Shown here piece after piece: positions 52,574 through 60,401 of a stretch of DNA of 64,000 bases. The notes under the pieces were generated by a model. It saw only the letters and a list, made by a program, of their open reading frames with translations. It made no database searches and had not been told where the DNA came from. Source of the stretch: Limisoma sp963590405 (GTDB lineage Bacteria > Bacteroidota > Bacteroidia > Bacteroidales > Muribaculaceae); contig CAVAPE010000002.1 in assembly GCA_963590405.1 (NCBI GenBank), forward strand, positions 1 through 64,000, given 5' to 3'. The position numbers and the translations under genes are program-made. Positions within the stretch are counted from its first letter, which is position 1; the number at the start of each line of letters is the position of its first letter.

Positions 52574-53311
52574 ATGAAGGTCGGAATATTGTCATTCCTG
52601 TTTTGCGCGGCGCTCTGTGTGCCGTGCAAAACTGTCTTGGCGCAGGAGGTAAAAATGGAGGTGCATAGAACCGACGGAACGGTTGTGGAGTTCAACACTT
52701 CTGATGTGGATTATGTTGCCTTTTCGGTGTTTGTTGATGGACACAAGTTTGTAGACCTCGGTTTGCCGAGCGGTCTGCTTTGGGCAGAGACCAATGTTGG
52801 CGCAACGGCTGCTGCCGACTATGGCAACTATTATGCTTGGGGAGAAACGGTTGCGAAAACGTCCTATAATTGGTCGGACTACAAGTATGGCAGTTCGAGA
52901 ACCGACATCGCAAAGTATAACGCCAGTGATGGCATAACGTTGCTCGATGCTGCCGACGATGCTGCGACCACGAACTGGGGCACAGCCTGCCGCGTACCAA
53001 CAAAGGACGAGTTTGACGAATTGGCAGACAACTGTACGTGGTCTTGGACCTCGCAGACTGCCAGCAACGGCACTCTCGTGGATGGGTATAAAATAACAGG
53101 AAAGAATGGCAATTCGATATTCCTTCCTGCTACGGGTGCCTACGACGGCGAAATCTTTTGTGAGGGTTCCATCGGCTTCTATTGGCTCAGCACTCTCAGC
53201 GCCGACGATTATGGGCTCGCCTGCGGCTTCAATTTCTACAACGGAAACTATTTCGGGAGCAACTATTACCGTTACTATGGATTTGCTGTGCGTCCCGTCG
53301 TTGAGCCATAG
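52574..53311 (+). CDS. Exported Fib_succ_major-domain protein
   Basis: The 245-residue protein has a signal peptide (LSFLFCAALCVPCKTVLAQ) and one domain of the Fibrobacter succinogenes major paralogous family: FVDLGLPSGLLWAETNVGA, YYAWGETVAKTSYNWSDY, ACRVPTKDEFDELADNC and GYYW-type SIGFYWLSTLSADD. Aromatic-rich and secreted; possible glycan or surface-adhesion role. It starts six bases after the hexosaminidase and ends the operon. Confidence 0.8.
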   Translation: MKVGILSFLFCAALCVPCKTVLAQEVKMEVHRTDGTVVEFNTSDVDYVAFSVFVDGHKFVDLGLPSGLLWAETNVGATAAADYGNYYAWGETVAKTSYNWSDYKYGSSRTDIAKYNASDGITLLDAADDAATTNWGTACRVPTKDEFDELADNCTWSWTSQTASNGTLVDGYKITGKNGNSIFLPATGAYDGEIFCEGSIGFYWLSTLSADDYGLACGFNFYNGNYFGSNYYRYYGFAVRPVVEP

Positions 53312-53318
53312 GTCTGGG

Positions 53319-53627
53319 TTATTCGGCAACGGCTGCGATGGCTGCTTCGAGGTCTGCCAAGCGGCGTGCGCCGACAAGGCGATTGCGCTCTGTGCCGTCC
53401 TTGAACAATATCATTGTAGGTACTGACTGGATGCCGTAAGTCATTGCCAACTGCTCGTTTTTGTCAACGTCAATCTTGATAATCCTCACTTTATCTTCGA
53501 GTTTCTGCTTCAACTCTTCGAGGATAGGGTGCATCATCTTGCACGGACCGCACCAAGTGGCAAAAAAGTCGACCAAAGTAGGGGTTGATGACGCAATAAC
53601 GTCGCTGAATTTTTCTTGTTCGTTCAT
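53319..53627 (-). CDS. trxA: Thioredoxin
   Basis: The 102-residue cytosolic thioredoxin has the redox site WCGPC (Cys26, Cys29) after FFAT. The cis-Pro loop SVPTMILF and the closing helix are intact. It reduces disulfides in ribonucleotide reductase and many others. Convergent with the Fib_succ_major gene with seven bases between stops; no terminator seen there. Confidence 0.95.
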   Translation of the reverse strand: MNEQEKFSDVIASSTPTLVDFFATWCGPCKMMHPILEELKQKLEDKVRIIKIDVDKNEQLAMTYGIQSVPTMILFKDGTERNRLVGARRLADLEAAIAAVAE

Positions 53628-53691
53628 ATCGTTTTGTTTTTAGAGTAGGTATAGCAAATATCGTGCAAATTTTCGCTCAAACCAGTAGAAA

Positions 53692-53766
53692 AGAAAAACG
53701 TGGCGGACAACTCTTTGTCTCACCACGTTCTTTTGAAAAAAAATTGATTGTCTCACGACAACCAAT
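53692..53766 (+). other. Two hairpins sharing GACAA/TTGTC segments
   Basis: Hairpin 1 pairs AACGTGG (53697-53703) with CCACGTT (53723-53729) and, inside, GACAA (53706-53710) with TTGTC (53715-53719). Hairpin 2 pairs ATTG-a-TTGTC (53743-53752) with GACAA-c-CAAT (53757-53766). TTGTCTCAC occurs twice (53715-53723, 53748-53756), so the two structures could exchange partners as in an attenuator. No matching promoter was found on the plus strand. Confidence 0.4.
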
Positions 53767-53791
53767 CTTAATTAACCTTAAATCTAATACC

Positions 53792-53833
53792 ATGAAAAAC
53801 ACATTGCAAATGTATCGCGATTTAGAGAAATGA
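53792..53833 (+). CDS. Possible mini-ORF (13 codons, MKNTLQMYRDLEK)
   Basis: An ATG at 53792 follows TTAATTAACCTTAAATCTAATACC, an A/T-rich stretch that resembles a Bacteroidota translation initiation region. It reads 13 codons to TGA, then the terminator at 53842. There is no downstream plus-strand gene, so it is not an ordinary leader peptide. It could be a small protein or chance; only the local arrangement supports it. Confidence 0.25.
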   Translation: MKNTLQMYRDLEK

Positions 53834-53841
53834 CAAAACAA

Positions 53842-53862
53842 AAGCGCATAAAAAATGCGCTT
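53842..53862. terminator. Hairpin between the mini-ORF and the plug-protein gene
   Basis: AAGCGCAT-aaaaa-ATGCGCTT is a perfect 8-bp stem, T-rich on the minus-strand side. It is the terminator of the plug-protein gene and could also stop plus-strand transcription. Confidence 0.7.
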
Positions 53863-53912
53863 ATTGCTGTAGTTTAACCATCGCGAGCATAAAATTTGCC
53901 CAACCCTTCGGA

Positions 53913-55166
53913 TTATCGTCCAGAATAGACTATGCCGTAGCCAATCAATCGGTCGTAGCGTTCGCCGGGAACACGGTAGTAGGCACGGACCTGATACTCG
54001 TTGACTGTCTGATAGTGGTCGCCCTCCACTTTGGCAGTTTGCGCCACGCTGTGCCCATCGGGAAGCCAGAGATATTGGTAGTTGTATGCACCTTGTTTCA
54101 GCGGCAAGTCGAGTTCGTAGCATCGGGTTTCTTCGTCGTAGTGCATACGGTTAGCATTGCGGAACAGATGTTGGGTAAACTCTCCGTCGACATACATCTC
54201 GCCGCCTTGCAGTCTGGGCATCTTCAGCGAGAAATGCACAATCATATAGTCGGCTTGCGTGTCGGAGTTGTAGGCGTCGCTTTCGCGGATTGTAAACCTG
54301 CCGTATTGAGTGCGGTCGTAGACGTATTGTTTGCCCCATCGGGGAGCGTCGGTTTCGAGTATGGCGTGGTGATAGGGAGCACTGTATGTGTAGCCTGCAA
54401 TGCCTTTGCCAGCATAGTGGGTGGTGGTCATCTCAAATCGCCGGAACTCGTTGCCGCCGGGGAAAATTAGCGAGCGGTCGTGTTCGTAGACAATGCTGTT
54501 GCCGCTCACCCTCTGCGGGTGGGTTATGGTTACTTCGTTGTCGCTGCGTGAGTTTTGCGTTGCTACGATTTTTAGGTCGTTGTAGGGGTTGTTGATGTCG
54601 TAACTTGACTTGTCGACAGTTACCGTCAACTGCTGATAGCAGTCGTTGTAGTCAATGTCGGTGCGCGACGACACGGTGATGCCTACGCCAACGCGTTTCT
54701 CCACAACGCAGAAACGCTGTTGCACCAGCACCTTGTCGGGGTCGTCCTCGGGATAGACTTTCAGCAGGTAGTTGCCCGATAGAAGGATGGGCATGTCGTC
54801 GTTGGGAAGGCTGATGCCGTAGTGCACATACTGCTCGAATGTGCCCGACGAAAACGCATAGTCCTCGACATCGGCTTGGTTGAAGCCGTCCACATAGTCG
54901 CTTTCTACCAACTGCGACGGCTGCCAGTCGGCATCGCAGTGAAGCAGGGAGTAGCGCAGGTATTGGCGTTCGGGATTGATGTCGTCAAACTCTACGCGGA
55001 TGCGGCTGTCGCCGTTAAGTTCGATGATGGCTGGCGCATAGTAGTCGCCCTCCACGCAGGCTCTCAACGAGCGTATCGACGATGAGAATATGCGCGTTTG
55101 CGTGTCGGTGGCTGATGCTTGCAGCGCCGATAGGGCAAGAATGGCTATGAATGCTAATCTTTTCAT
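53913..55166 (-). CDS. DUF5103-type (type IX secretion plug) protein
   Basis: The 417-residue exported protein (signal LAFIAILALSALQASA) matches DUF5103: RSLRACVEGDYYAPAIIEL near the N-terminus, the YLRYSLLHCDADW motif and the C-terminal AYNYQYLWLPDGHSV. DUF5103 proteins include the plug of the type IX translocon (SprA) in other Bacteroidota. The endonuclease at 35490 carries a type IX sorting domain, so the organism may use this system. It is four bases after ung. Confidence 0.85.
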   Translation of the reverse strand: MKRLAFIAILALSALQASATDTQTRIFSSSIRSLRACVEGDYYAPAIIELNGDSRIRVEFDDINPERQYLRYSLLHCDADWQPSQLVESDYVDGFNQADVEDYAFSSGTFEQYVHYGISLPNDDMPILLSGNYLLKVYPEDDPDKVLVQQRFCVVEKRVGVGITVSSRTDIDYNDCYQQLTVTVDKSSYDINNPYNDLKIVATQNSRSDNEVTITHPQRVSGNSIVYEHDRSLIFPGGNEFRRFEMTTTHYAGKGIAGYTYSAPYHHAILETDAPRWGKQYVYDRTQYGRFTIRESDAYNSDTQADYMIVHFSLKMPRLQGGEMYVDGEFTQHLFRNANRMHYDEETRCYELDLPLKQGAYNYQYLWLPDGHSVAQTAKVEGDHYQTVNEYQVRAYYRVPGERYDRLIGYGIVYSGR

Positions 55167-55170
55167 CGGT

Positions 55171-55833
55171 CTACCAGATTATGGGTGATTCGCCGTGCTG
55201 CTGCAGGTAGGCGTTAGCTTGCGAGAAATGATGGTTGCCGAAGAAGCCGCGATAGGCCGACAGTGGCGACGGGTGGGGGGAGGTGAGCACCAGATGGTGG
55301 TTGCGGTCGATAAACTGACCTTTCTTGATGGCATACGACCCCCAGAGCATAAACACGAGATGCTCGCGGTGGGTGGCGAGATGCTCGATTACGGCATCGG
55401 TAAATGTTTCCCAGCCGCGTCCCTGATGGGATGCTGCCTGATGTGCGCGCACGGTGAGGGTGGCGTTAAGCAGAAGCACTCCTTGGCGTGCCCAGCGCAC
55501 AAGGTTGCCCGAGGTCGGCACGTCGGTGCCGATGTCGTCTTTGATTTCCTTGAAGATGTTGAGCAGCGACGGCGGAAACTGTATGCCGTCGTTCACGGAG
55601 AAGCACAATCCGTTGGCTTGATGCTCACCGTGATAGGGGTCTTGACCGAGAATCACTACCTTCACCTTGTCGAAGGGCGTGGCATCAAACGCAGCAAAAA
55701 TCTCGTTGCCCGGAGGGAACACTTGCGTCGAAGCATATTCTTCTTTTACAAACGCCACAAGTTTGCGGAAGTAGTCTTTTTCAAACTCTTCAGCAAGTTC
55801 CTTCTTCCATCCGTCTTCTATCCGAACATCCAT
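55171..55833 (-). CDS. ung: Uracil-DNA glycosylase
   Basis: The 220-residue enzyme removes uracil from DNA. The water-activating GQDPYHGE (about residue 62) and the C-terminal HPSPLSAYRGFFGNHHFS motif are complete. It is upstream of the plug gene and likely cotranscribed with it. A -7 box, TAGCTTTG (55855-55862), lies in a longer inverted repeat. Confidence 0.97.
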   Translation of the reverse strand: MDVRIEDGWKKELAEEFEKDYFRKLVAFVKEEYASTQVFPPGNEIFAAFDATPFDKVKVVILGQDPYHGEHQANGLCFSVNDGIQFPPSLLNIFKEIKDDIGTDVPTSGNLVRWARQGVLLLNATLTVRAHQAASHQGRGWETFTDAVIEHLATHREHLVFMLWGSYAIKKGQFIDRNHHLVLTSPHPSPLSAYRGFFGNHHFSQANAYLQQHGESPIIW

Positions 55834-55848
55834 CTTTCTGAACTAACC

Positions 55849-55880
55849 TTTTTGCAAAGCTAATATTTATTTTGCAAAAA
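55849..55880. other. TTTTTGCAAA inverted repeat overlapping the ung -7 box
   Basis: TTTTTGCAAA (55849-55858) and TTTGCAAAAA (55871-55880) are perfect complements, twelve bases apart. The ung -7 box CAAAGCTA (55855-55862) lies in it. It may be a terminator for the upstream acetyltransferase gene or an operator for ung. Confidence 0.45.
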
Positions 55881-55923
55881 TTGGAAATTCCAGCCTTCGT
55901 GAATGGGAGAAATACCGAAGAAT

Positions 55924-56526
55924 TTATTCAATAAGACTCATAAAGTCGAAATACATCAGTCTTGTAGTTTGAGGAACGATGGCTTTGTCCTTACGGGTAT
56001 TCTTGGATTCTTCTTCCTCTGATGGAAAAAGATAGACAAATCCGTTTTTCTCATAGTATGCAAGTGTGTCAACGGCATTGCGGGCATCGACAATCAAGAA
56101 GCGACATCCGGTTTTGCCACCATGACCGAGCCATCTTTTGATGAAGTTCATCAGGGCAGAGCCAACGCCTTGATGGGATAATTCCCTGTTCACAGCCAAG
56201 CGTCCGATTAATACACCGGGGTAGCGCTTCAATCGCTTTTCACTCAGGTTGTTGTCTTCGCGGAACGCTTCCTGCTTGCGGTTTGAGAGGTCGGTTATCC
56301 GCAGACTGTCATTGGAAACGGAGAAAGCGCAGGCTATTTGGCGTGGATTGTCGTTGGAGCGGAAAACGTAGGAACGGCTGACCATACGACGTGTATGACC
56401 GATTACGTCTTTCTGAAAATAATCGTCCAAGTCGCTGACACCGCAAGAAAAATGCTCGCACTCAGCGAGCACCTCTTCTGTCAGTTCCTCAAAAGTGAAT
56501 TTGTTTAAAAATTCGTTGTCTGTCAT
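55924..56526 (-). CDS. GNAT acetyltransferase, candidate toxin of a toxin-antitoxin pair
   Basis: The 200-residue GNAT has the acetyl-CoA loop in LSHQGVGSALM (residues about 105-115) and the C-terminal ARNAVDTLAYYEKNGF. GRLAVNRELS before the loop resembles TacT/AtaT-like tRNA-acetylating toxins. Its ATG overlaps the stop of the upstream 65-residue gene by four bases, the usual toxin-antitoxin arrangement. Function as a toxin is inference; it could be an ordinary GNAT. Confidence 0.82.
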   Translation of the reverse strand: MTDNEFLNKFTFEELTEEVLAECEHFSCGVSDLDDYFQKDVIGHTRRMVSRSYVFRSNDNPRQIACAFSVSNDSLRITDLSNRKQEAFREDNNLSEKRLKRYPGVLIGRLAVNRELSHQGVGSALMNFIKRWLGHGGKTGCRFLIVDARNAVDTLAYYEKNGFVYLFPSEEEESKNTRKDKAIVPQTTRLMYFDFMSLIE

Positions 56527-56720
56527 AGAGGCATTCCTGATTTTCTCATCATGCGGATATAAGCAGCCTCCTCGCTGTCTGTATAGATAGAAGCGGGATG
56601 TGGAGTTTTGCCCTGCAAACGGAGTTCCTCAGAGCGGCGCTCCAATTTTTCTGCGCGCTCCAAAAATGTCTTTGCCGTTTTGCCGTGCAATGTCGGTATG
56701 ATTTTTACTGGTGTTGCCAT
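56523..56720 (-). CDS. Small basic protein, candidate antitoxin partner of the GNAT
   Basis: A 65-residue protein starting MATPVKIIPTLHGKTAKTFLERAEKLERRSEELR. It is basic and mostly helical, with no recognisable ribbon-helix-helix (DUF1778) domain, the usual partner of TacT toxins. It overlaps the GNAT by ATGA and has its own -7 box at 56750-56757. A new antitoxin family or a translational coupling element is possible. Confidence 0.7.
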   Translation of the reverse strand: MATPVKIIPTLHGKTAKTFLERAEKLERRSEELRLQGKTPHPASIYTDSEEAAYIRMMRKSGMPL

Positions 56721-56749
56721 TTCAACTGCTTCTTTGCTTGTTTCTTATG

Positions 56750-56757
56750 CAAAGATA
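56750..56757 (-). promoter_or_regulatory. -7 box of the candidate toxin-antitoxin pair
   Basis: TATCTTTG followed by C on the minus strand; leader of about 25 bases to the ATG at 56720. Confidence 0.5.
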
Positions 56758-56874
56758 GTACAAAATTTTCAAAATGTGCTGTGTCTTAGGCAATTTATCT
56801 TTCGCTTGTCTTCGACTAAAATCTTTCCTGCGTTAATCTGCAAAAAATACTCTGTATATTTCAGCTTTATTTTG

Positions 56875-56882
56875 TACTTTTG
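56875..56882 (+). promoter_or_regulatory. -7 box of tRNA-Arg
   Basis: TACTTTTG followed by C, about 20 bases before the mature tRNA 5' end, with TCTG (one mismatch to TTTG) 20 bases upstream. Confidence 0.55.
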
Positions 56883-56902
56883 CCAACGCTAATCGGAAAA
56901 AT

Positions 56903-56974
56903 GCGCCCGTAGTTCAATGGATAGAATATCGGATTCCGGTTCCGACGATTGGGGTTCGACTCCCCACGGGCGTA
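56903..56974 (+). tRNA. tRNA-Arg (anticodon CCG)
   Basis: The acceptor stem GCGCCCG pairs with CGGGCGT (one G-U). The D arm GTTC/GAAT, the anticodon arm TCGGA-TTCCGGT-TCCGA with anticodon CCG (reads CGG) and the T arm TGGGG-TTCGACT-CCCCA are canonical. The discriminator is A; CCA is not encoded. Confidence 0.95.
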
Positions 56975-56988
56975 CAAAAGTTTCACAG

Positions 56989-57016
56989 TCCCGCTCTGCT
57001 TGTGGCGGGATTTTTT
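56989..57016 (+). terminator. Terminator of tRNA-Arg
   Basis: TCCCGC pairs with GCGGGA around a ten-base loop, directly followed by six T. Confidence 0.85.
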
Positions 57017-57032
57017 ATTGTTTTAAGTAATA

Positions 57033-58316
57033 ATGGTTAAGAAGTTTTTTACCGTTGCCGCATTAGCCCTGTGCGCAACGTTGAGTGTTTCATCGCAGAA
57101 GAAAGATTTCAGTTACAAATTCTACGGACAAATCCGCGCAGATTTGTTCTACAACAGTCGCTCGAACTCTGAGAGCGTCGACGGACTGTTCTACATGTAT
57201 CCGAAGGACCACGACTATGATGCCGTAGGCAAGGATCTCAATGCCCATGCCGACGGCTCGCTCTACACAATGTACACCCGCCTTGGCATGGACCTCACTG
57301 GCCCGAAACTCGGCGGCAAAATCACCACGTCGGCAAAGGTGGAACTCGACTTCCGCGGCGGTGGTACAAACTATTACATGGCGCGTCTGCGTCAGGCTTA
57401 TTTCCAACTCGGATTTAAAAATTCGTCATTGCTCGTAGGTCAGACGTGGCATCCATTCTATGGCGATGTTGCGCCCGACATCATGAACCTCAATATGGGT
57501 GCTCCCTATCAGCCGTTTAGTCGTGCGCCGCAGGTTGCATACCGCCTGAACGCTGGGCATTGGAACTTCAAGGCTACGGCGTTGTGGCAGTCGCAATATC
57601 TGTCGGCTGGTCCGAAAAGCAATGCCATAGGCGAAAAAGGCTCGCAGAAAAGCCAGCAGTTCATCAAAAACGGCTGCGTGCCAGAGGTGGTAGTCAATGT
57701 GGATTATCGCAACAAGGGCAAAGGCACACTCATCGCTGGCGCAGGCGTTGACATGACGAGTCTTGTGCCTCGCACACAATCGGTCGATCAGCAAGGCGCG
57801 GTGTATAAGGTCAGCGAGCGCATCACTTCGGTGTCGGCGGAGGCTCATGTGAAATATGCTGGCGACAATTTCTCCGTTGCAGCAAAGACGGTGCTCGGCT
57901 CAAACTTCACTCAGGCGAGCGGTGTAGGCGGTTTCGCCGTCGAGGGTAGGGATTTGCATACTGGCGAACAGACCTACACACCCGTCCGTGTGTCGTCTAC
58001 ATGGGTCAACTTCGTTTACGGCACTAAAAACCGCCTTCGTCCGGGCATCTTTGCTGGCTATCTGCGCAATCTCGGCACGAAGAGCGATGTGCTCGACACA
58101 TCGTTGGTCTACGGCACTGGCGTGAACAGCGGTCTCGGGCAGTTGGCAACGGTGTCGGCAGAACTCACCTACAATCTCCCTCACTGGAAATTCGGCGTTG
58201 AATACATGTACACCAACGCCCGCTACGGCACGATGGACAATACGATGCGCCTCGCATCCGACGAGCATTCGGTGGGCAATCACCGCGTGGTCTTCGCCGC
58301 ACTTTTCCAATTTTGA
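57033..58316 (+). CDS. Porin-like outer membrane beta-barrel protein
   Basis: The 427-residue protein has a signal peptide (FTVAALALCATLSVSSQ) and opens the barrel with FSYKFYGQIRADLFYNSR. SLYTMYTRLGMDLTGPKLGGKITTSAKVELDFRG and RLRQAYFQLGFKNSSLLVGQTWHPFYGD are strands typical of trimeric porins (DcaP-like); the last residue is Phe. It would let small molecules across the outer membrane. It sits after a tRNA terminator with no clear promoter of its own. Confidence 0.75.
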   Translation: MVKKFFTVAALALCATLSVSSQKKDFSYKFYGQIRADLFYNSRSNSESVDGLFYMYPKDHDYDAVGKDLNAHADGSLYTMYTRLGMDLTGPKLGGKITTSAKVELDFRGGGTNYYMARLRQAYFQLGFKNSSLLVGQTWHPFYGDVAPDIMNLNMGAPYQPFSRAPQVAYRLNAGHWNFKATALWQSQYLSAGPKSNAIGEKGSQKSQQFIKNGCVPEVVVNVDYRNKGKGTLIAGAGVDMTSLVPRTQSVDQQGAVYKVSERITSVSAEAHVKYAGDNFSVAAKTVLGSNFTQASGVGGFAVEGRDLHTGEQTYTPVRVSSTWVNFVYGTKNRLRPGIFAGYLRNLGTKSDVLDTSLVYGTGVNSGLGQLATVSAELTYNLPHWKFGVEYMYTNARYGTMDNTMRLASDEHSVGNHRVVFAALFQF

Positions 58317-58322
58317 CGCCAC

Positions 58323-58353
58323 TTGGCAAAGTCGCAGAAAATTCGTACCTTTG
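58323..58353 (+). promoter_or_regulatory. Promoter of the ABC-F gene
   Basis: TTGG at 58323-58326, 19 bases, then TACCTTTG (58346-58353) followed by C: a near-consensus Bacteroidota promoter 45 bases before the ATG. Confidence 0.55.
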
Positions 58354-58398
58354 CACCTTGATTTTAAGGACGCTAAAAAAGATATATTTAGGTAAGTT

Positions 58399-60015
58399 AT
58401 GATAGCTGTAAGCAATTTAGGAATGCAGTTTGGCAAGCGCGTCTTGTTTCAGGAGGTAAACCTGAAATTCACGCAGGGCAACTGCTATGGCATTATCGGT
58501 GCCAACGGTGCCGGAAAGAGTACGTTGATGAGAATCCTTTCCGGTCAACTGACGCCAACCCACGGTATGGTGCAACAAGGACCAGGCGAACGCATGTCGG
58601 TATTGAGCCAGGACCACTTCGAGTTTGACGAATTTTCAGTTATGGACACCGTGCTTCAGGGACACTCGGTGCTGTGGGCTATCATGAAAGAGAAGGATGC
58701 CCTCTACGCAAAGGAGGACTTCAGCGATGCCGACGGTATCCGCGCTTCGGAACTTGAGGAGAAATTTGCCGAACTCGACGGCTGGAACGCCGAGAGCGAT
58801 GCTGCGGCTTTGCTTAGCGGTCTCGGCATCAAGGAGGACAAGCACTATATGCTGATGAAGGACCTCAGCGGTAAGGAAAAGGTGCGTGTGCTTTTGGCAA
58901 AGGCTCTCTTCGGCAATCCTGATAATCTGCTTCTCGACGAGCCGACCAACGACCTCGACCTCGAAACGGTGGCTTGGTTGGAAAACTATCTGTCAAACTG
59001 CGAGAACACGGTGCTTGTGGTGAGCCACGACCGTCACTTCCTCGATGCAGTGTCGACCCACACTCTCGACATCGACTACAACAAAATATCACTCTTCGCT
59101 GGTAACTACAGTTTCTGGTATCAGTCAAGTCAGTTGGCTCTGCGCCAGCAGCAACAGGCCAACAAGAAGGCTGAAGAGAAGCGCAAGGAGTTGATGGAAT
59201 TTATCCAGCGGTTCAGCGCCAATGTGGCTAAGTCAAAGCAGACCACAAGTCGCAAGAAGATGCTCGAAAAACTCAACATTGAGGAGATTCAGCCATCATC
59301 GCGCCGCTATCCAGGCATCATCTTCACACCGAACCGTGAACCGGGTAATAAGATTCTTGAGGTGAAGGGCTTGAAGGCTACGCAGGACGGCGATTTGCTC
59401 TTCGATGATGTAAACTTCCAGATTGAGAAAAACGACAAAGTGGTGTTCCTGAGCCACGACCCACGTGCCATGACTGCTTTGTTTGAAATCATCAACGGCA
59501 ACCGCAAGGCTGATGCTGGTACCTACGACTGGGGACAGACAATCACCACGGCCTATCTGCCTCTCGACAACACTTCGTTCTTCAACACCGACCTAAACCT
59601 AGTCGACTGGCTTTGCCAATATAGCAACGACTCCAGCGAAATCTATCTTAAAGGATTTCTCGGAAAGATGCTCTTCTCGGGCGAAGAGGTGCTGAAAAAG
59701 GCTTCTGTGCTTTCGGGTGGTGAAAAGATGCGTTGCATGATTGCAAAGATGATGATGACCGATGCCAACACTCTGGTGCTCGACTCGCCGACCAACCACC
59801 TCGACCTTGAGTCGATTCAGGCATTCAACAACACGTTGCAGGCATTCAAGGGCAACATCCTTATGTCGAGCCACGACCACGAGTTTATCCAGACCGTGTG
59901 CAACCGTGTGATTGAACTCACGCCAAACGGCATTATTGACAAGATTATGGACTTCGACGACTACCTCTCCGACGAAAAAGTGCAGGCAGCCCGCGAACGT
60001 ATGTATAACAAATAA
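58399..60015 (+). CDS. ABC-F family ATPase (YbiT-like) with degenerate second ATP site
   Basis: The 538-residue soluble protein has two ATPase domains, aligned with E. coli YbiT by eye. NBD1: Walker A GANGAGKST (residues 34-42), LSGKEK near 155, Walker B LLLDEPTND near 176. NBD2: the P-loop is replaced by FLSHDPRAMTALFEIING (about 348-366), Walker B reads LVLDSPTNH with Ser for the catalytic Glu, but LSGGEK (about 437) is intact. Known ABC-F proteins act on the ribosome; target here unknown. Confidence 0.88.
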   Translation: MIAVSNLGMQFGKRVLFQEVNLKFTQGNCYGIIGANGAGKSTLMRILSGQLTPTHGMVQQGPGERMSVLSQDHFEFDEFSVMDTVLQGHSVLWAIMKEKDALYAKEDFSDADGIRASELEEKFAELDGWNAESDAAALLSGLGIKEDKHYMLMKDLSGKEKVRVLLAKALFGNPDNLLLDEPTNDLDLETVAWLENYLSNCENTVLVVSHDRHFLDAVSTHTLDIDYNKISLFAGNYSFWYQSSQLALRQQQQANKKAEEKRKELMEFIQRFSANVAKSKQTTSRKKMLEKLNIEEIQPSSRRYPGIIFTPNREPGNKILEVKGLKATQDGDLLFDDVNFQIEKNDKVVFLSHDPRAMTALFEIINGNRKADAGTYDWGQTITTAYLPLDNTSFFNTDLNLVDWLCQYSNDSSEIYLKGFLGKMLFSGEEVLKKASVLSGGEKMRCMIAKMMMTDANTLVLDSPTNHLDLESIQAFNNTLQAFKGNILMSSHDHEFIQTVCNRVIELTPNGIIDKIMDFDDYLSDEKVQAARERMYNK

Positions 60016-60031
60016 AAAACAACAAATCGCT

Positions 60032-60325
60032 ATGGTAAAGCATATTGTAATGTTCAAGCTCAAAGGCACGGCAGAAGAGCGTCGCGCAGTGGCTACAAAG
60101 TTTAAGGCGGCTCTTGAGGCTCTGCCTGAAAAAATTGATGTGTTGCGTTCAATTGAAGTGGGTCTCAACGACAATCCCGCTGAGTCGTGGGACGTTGTGC
60201 TTACTGCCGTTGTCGACAAGATGGCAGATGTTGAAGTCTATGCCAAGCACCCTGCCCATGTGGCGGCTGCATCGTTGCTCGGTGAGCACAAGGAGATGCG
60301 CGGTTGCGTAGACTACGAACTCTAA
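60032..60325 (+). CDS. Dabb (stress-responsive alpha/beta barrel) family protein
   Basis: A 97-residue ferredoxin-like protein: VKHIVMFKLKGTAEERRAVATKFKAALEALPEKI and the closing HPAHVAAASLLGEHKEMRGCVDYE. Such proteins dimerise to a barrel; roles range from stress response to enzymes of polyketide aromatic chemistry. No specific role is evident. It is 16 bases after the ABC-F gene. The start at 60032 was chosen for the family. Confidence 0.88.
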   Translation: MVKHIVMFKLKGTAEERRAVATKFKAALEALPEKIDVLRSIEVGLNDNPAESWDVVLTAVVDKMADVEVYAKHPAHVAAASLLGEHKEMRGCVDYEL

Positions 60326-60345
60326 AAACATTTCACAAGATACAG

Positions 60346-60380
60346 AAACGGGGGCAATGCTCGAAGCACTGCCCCCGTTT
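60346..60380. terminator. Bidirectional hairpin after the Dabb gene
   Basis: AAACGGGGGCA pairs with TGCCCCCGTTT, then an inner TGC/GCA stem and a five-base loop, followed by a T7 run on the plus strand. Convergent with the next gene. Confidence 0.92.
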
Positions 60381-60401
60381 TTTTAGTCGGTGTCGGTGTG
60401 A

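Noticed and set aside
53628..53680. trxA promoter with a TAnnTTTG box
   Set aside because: TATTTG and TTTG occur, but the spacing to any -33 element and the box itself do not fit the consensus.
53715..53756. TTGTCTCAC repeat as a CRISPR-like array
   Set aside because: Only two nine-base copies with no spacer structure and no cas genes in the window.
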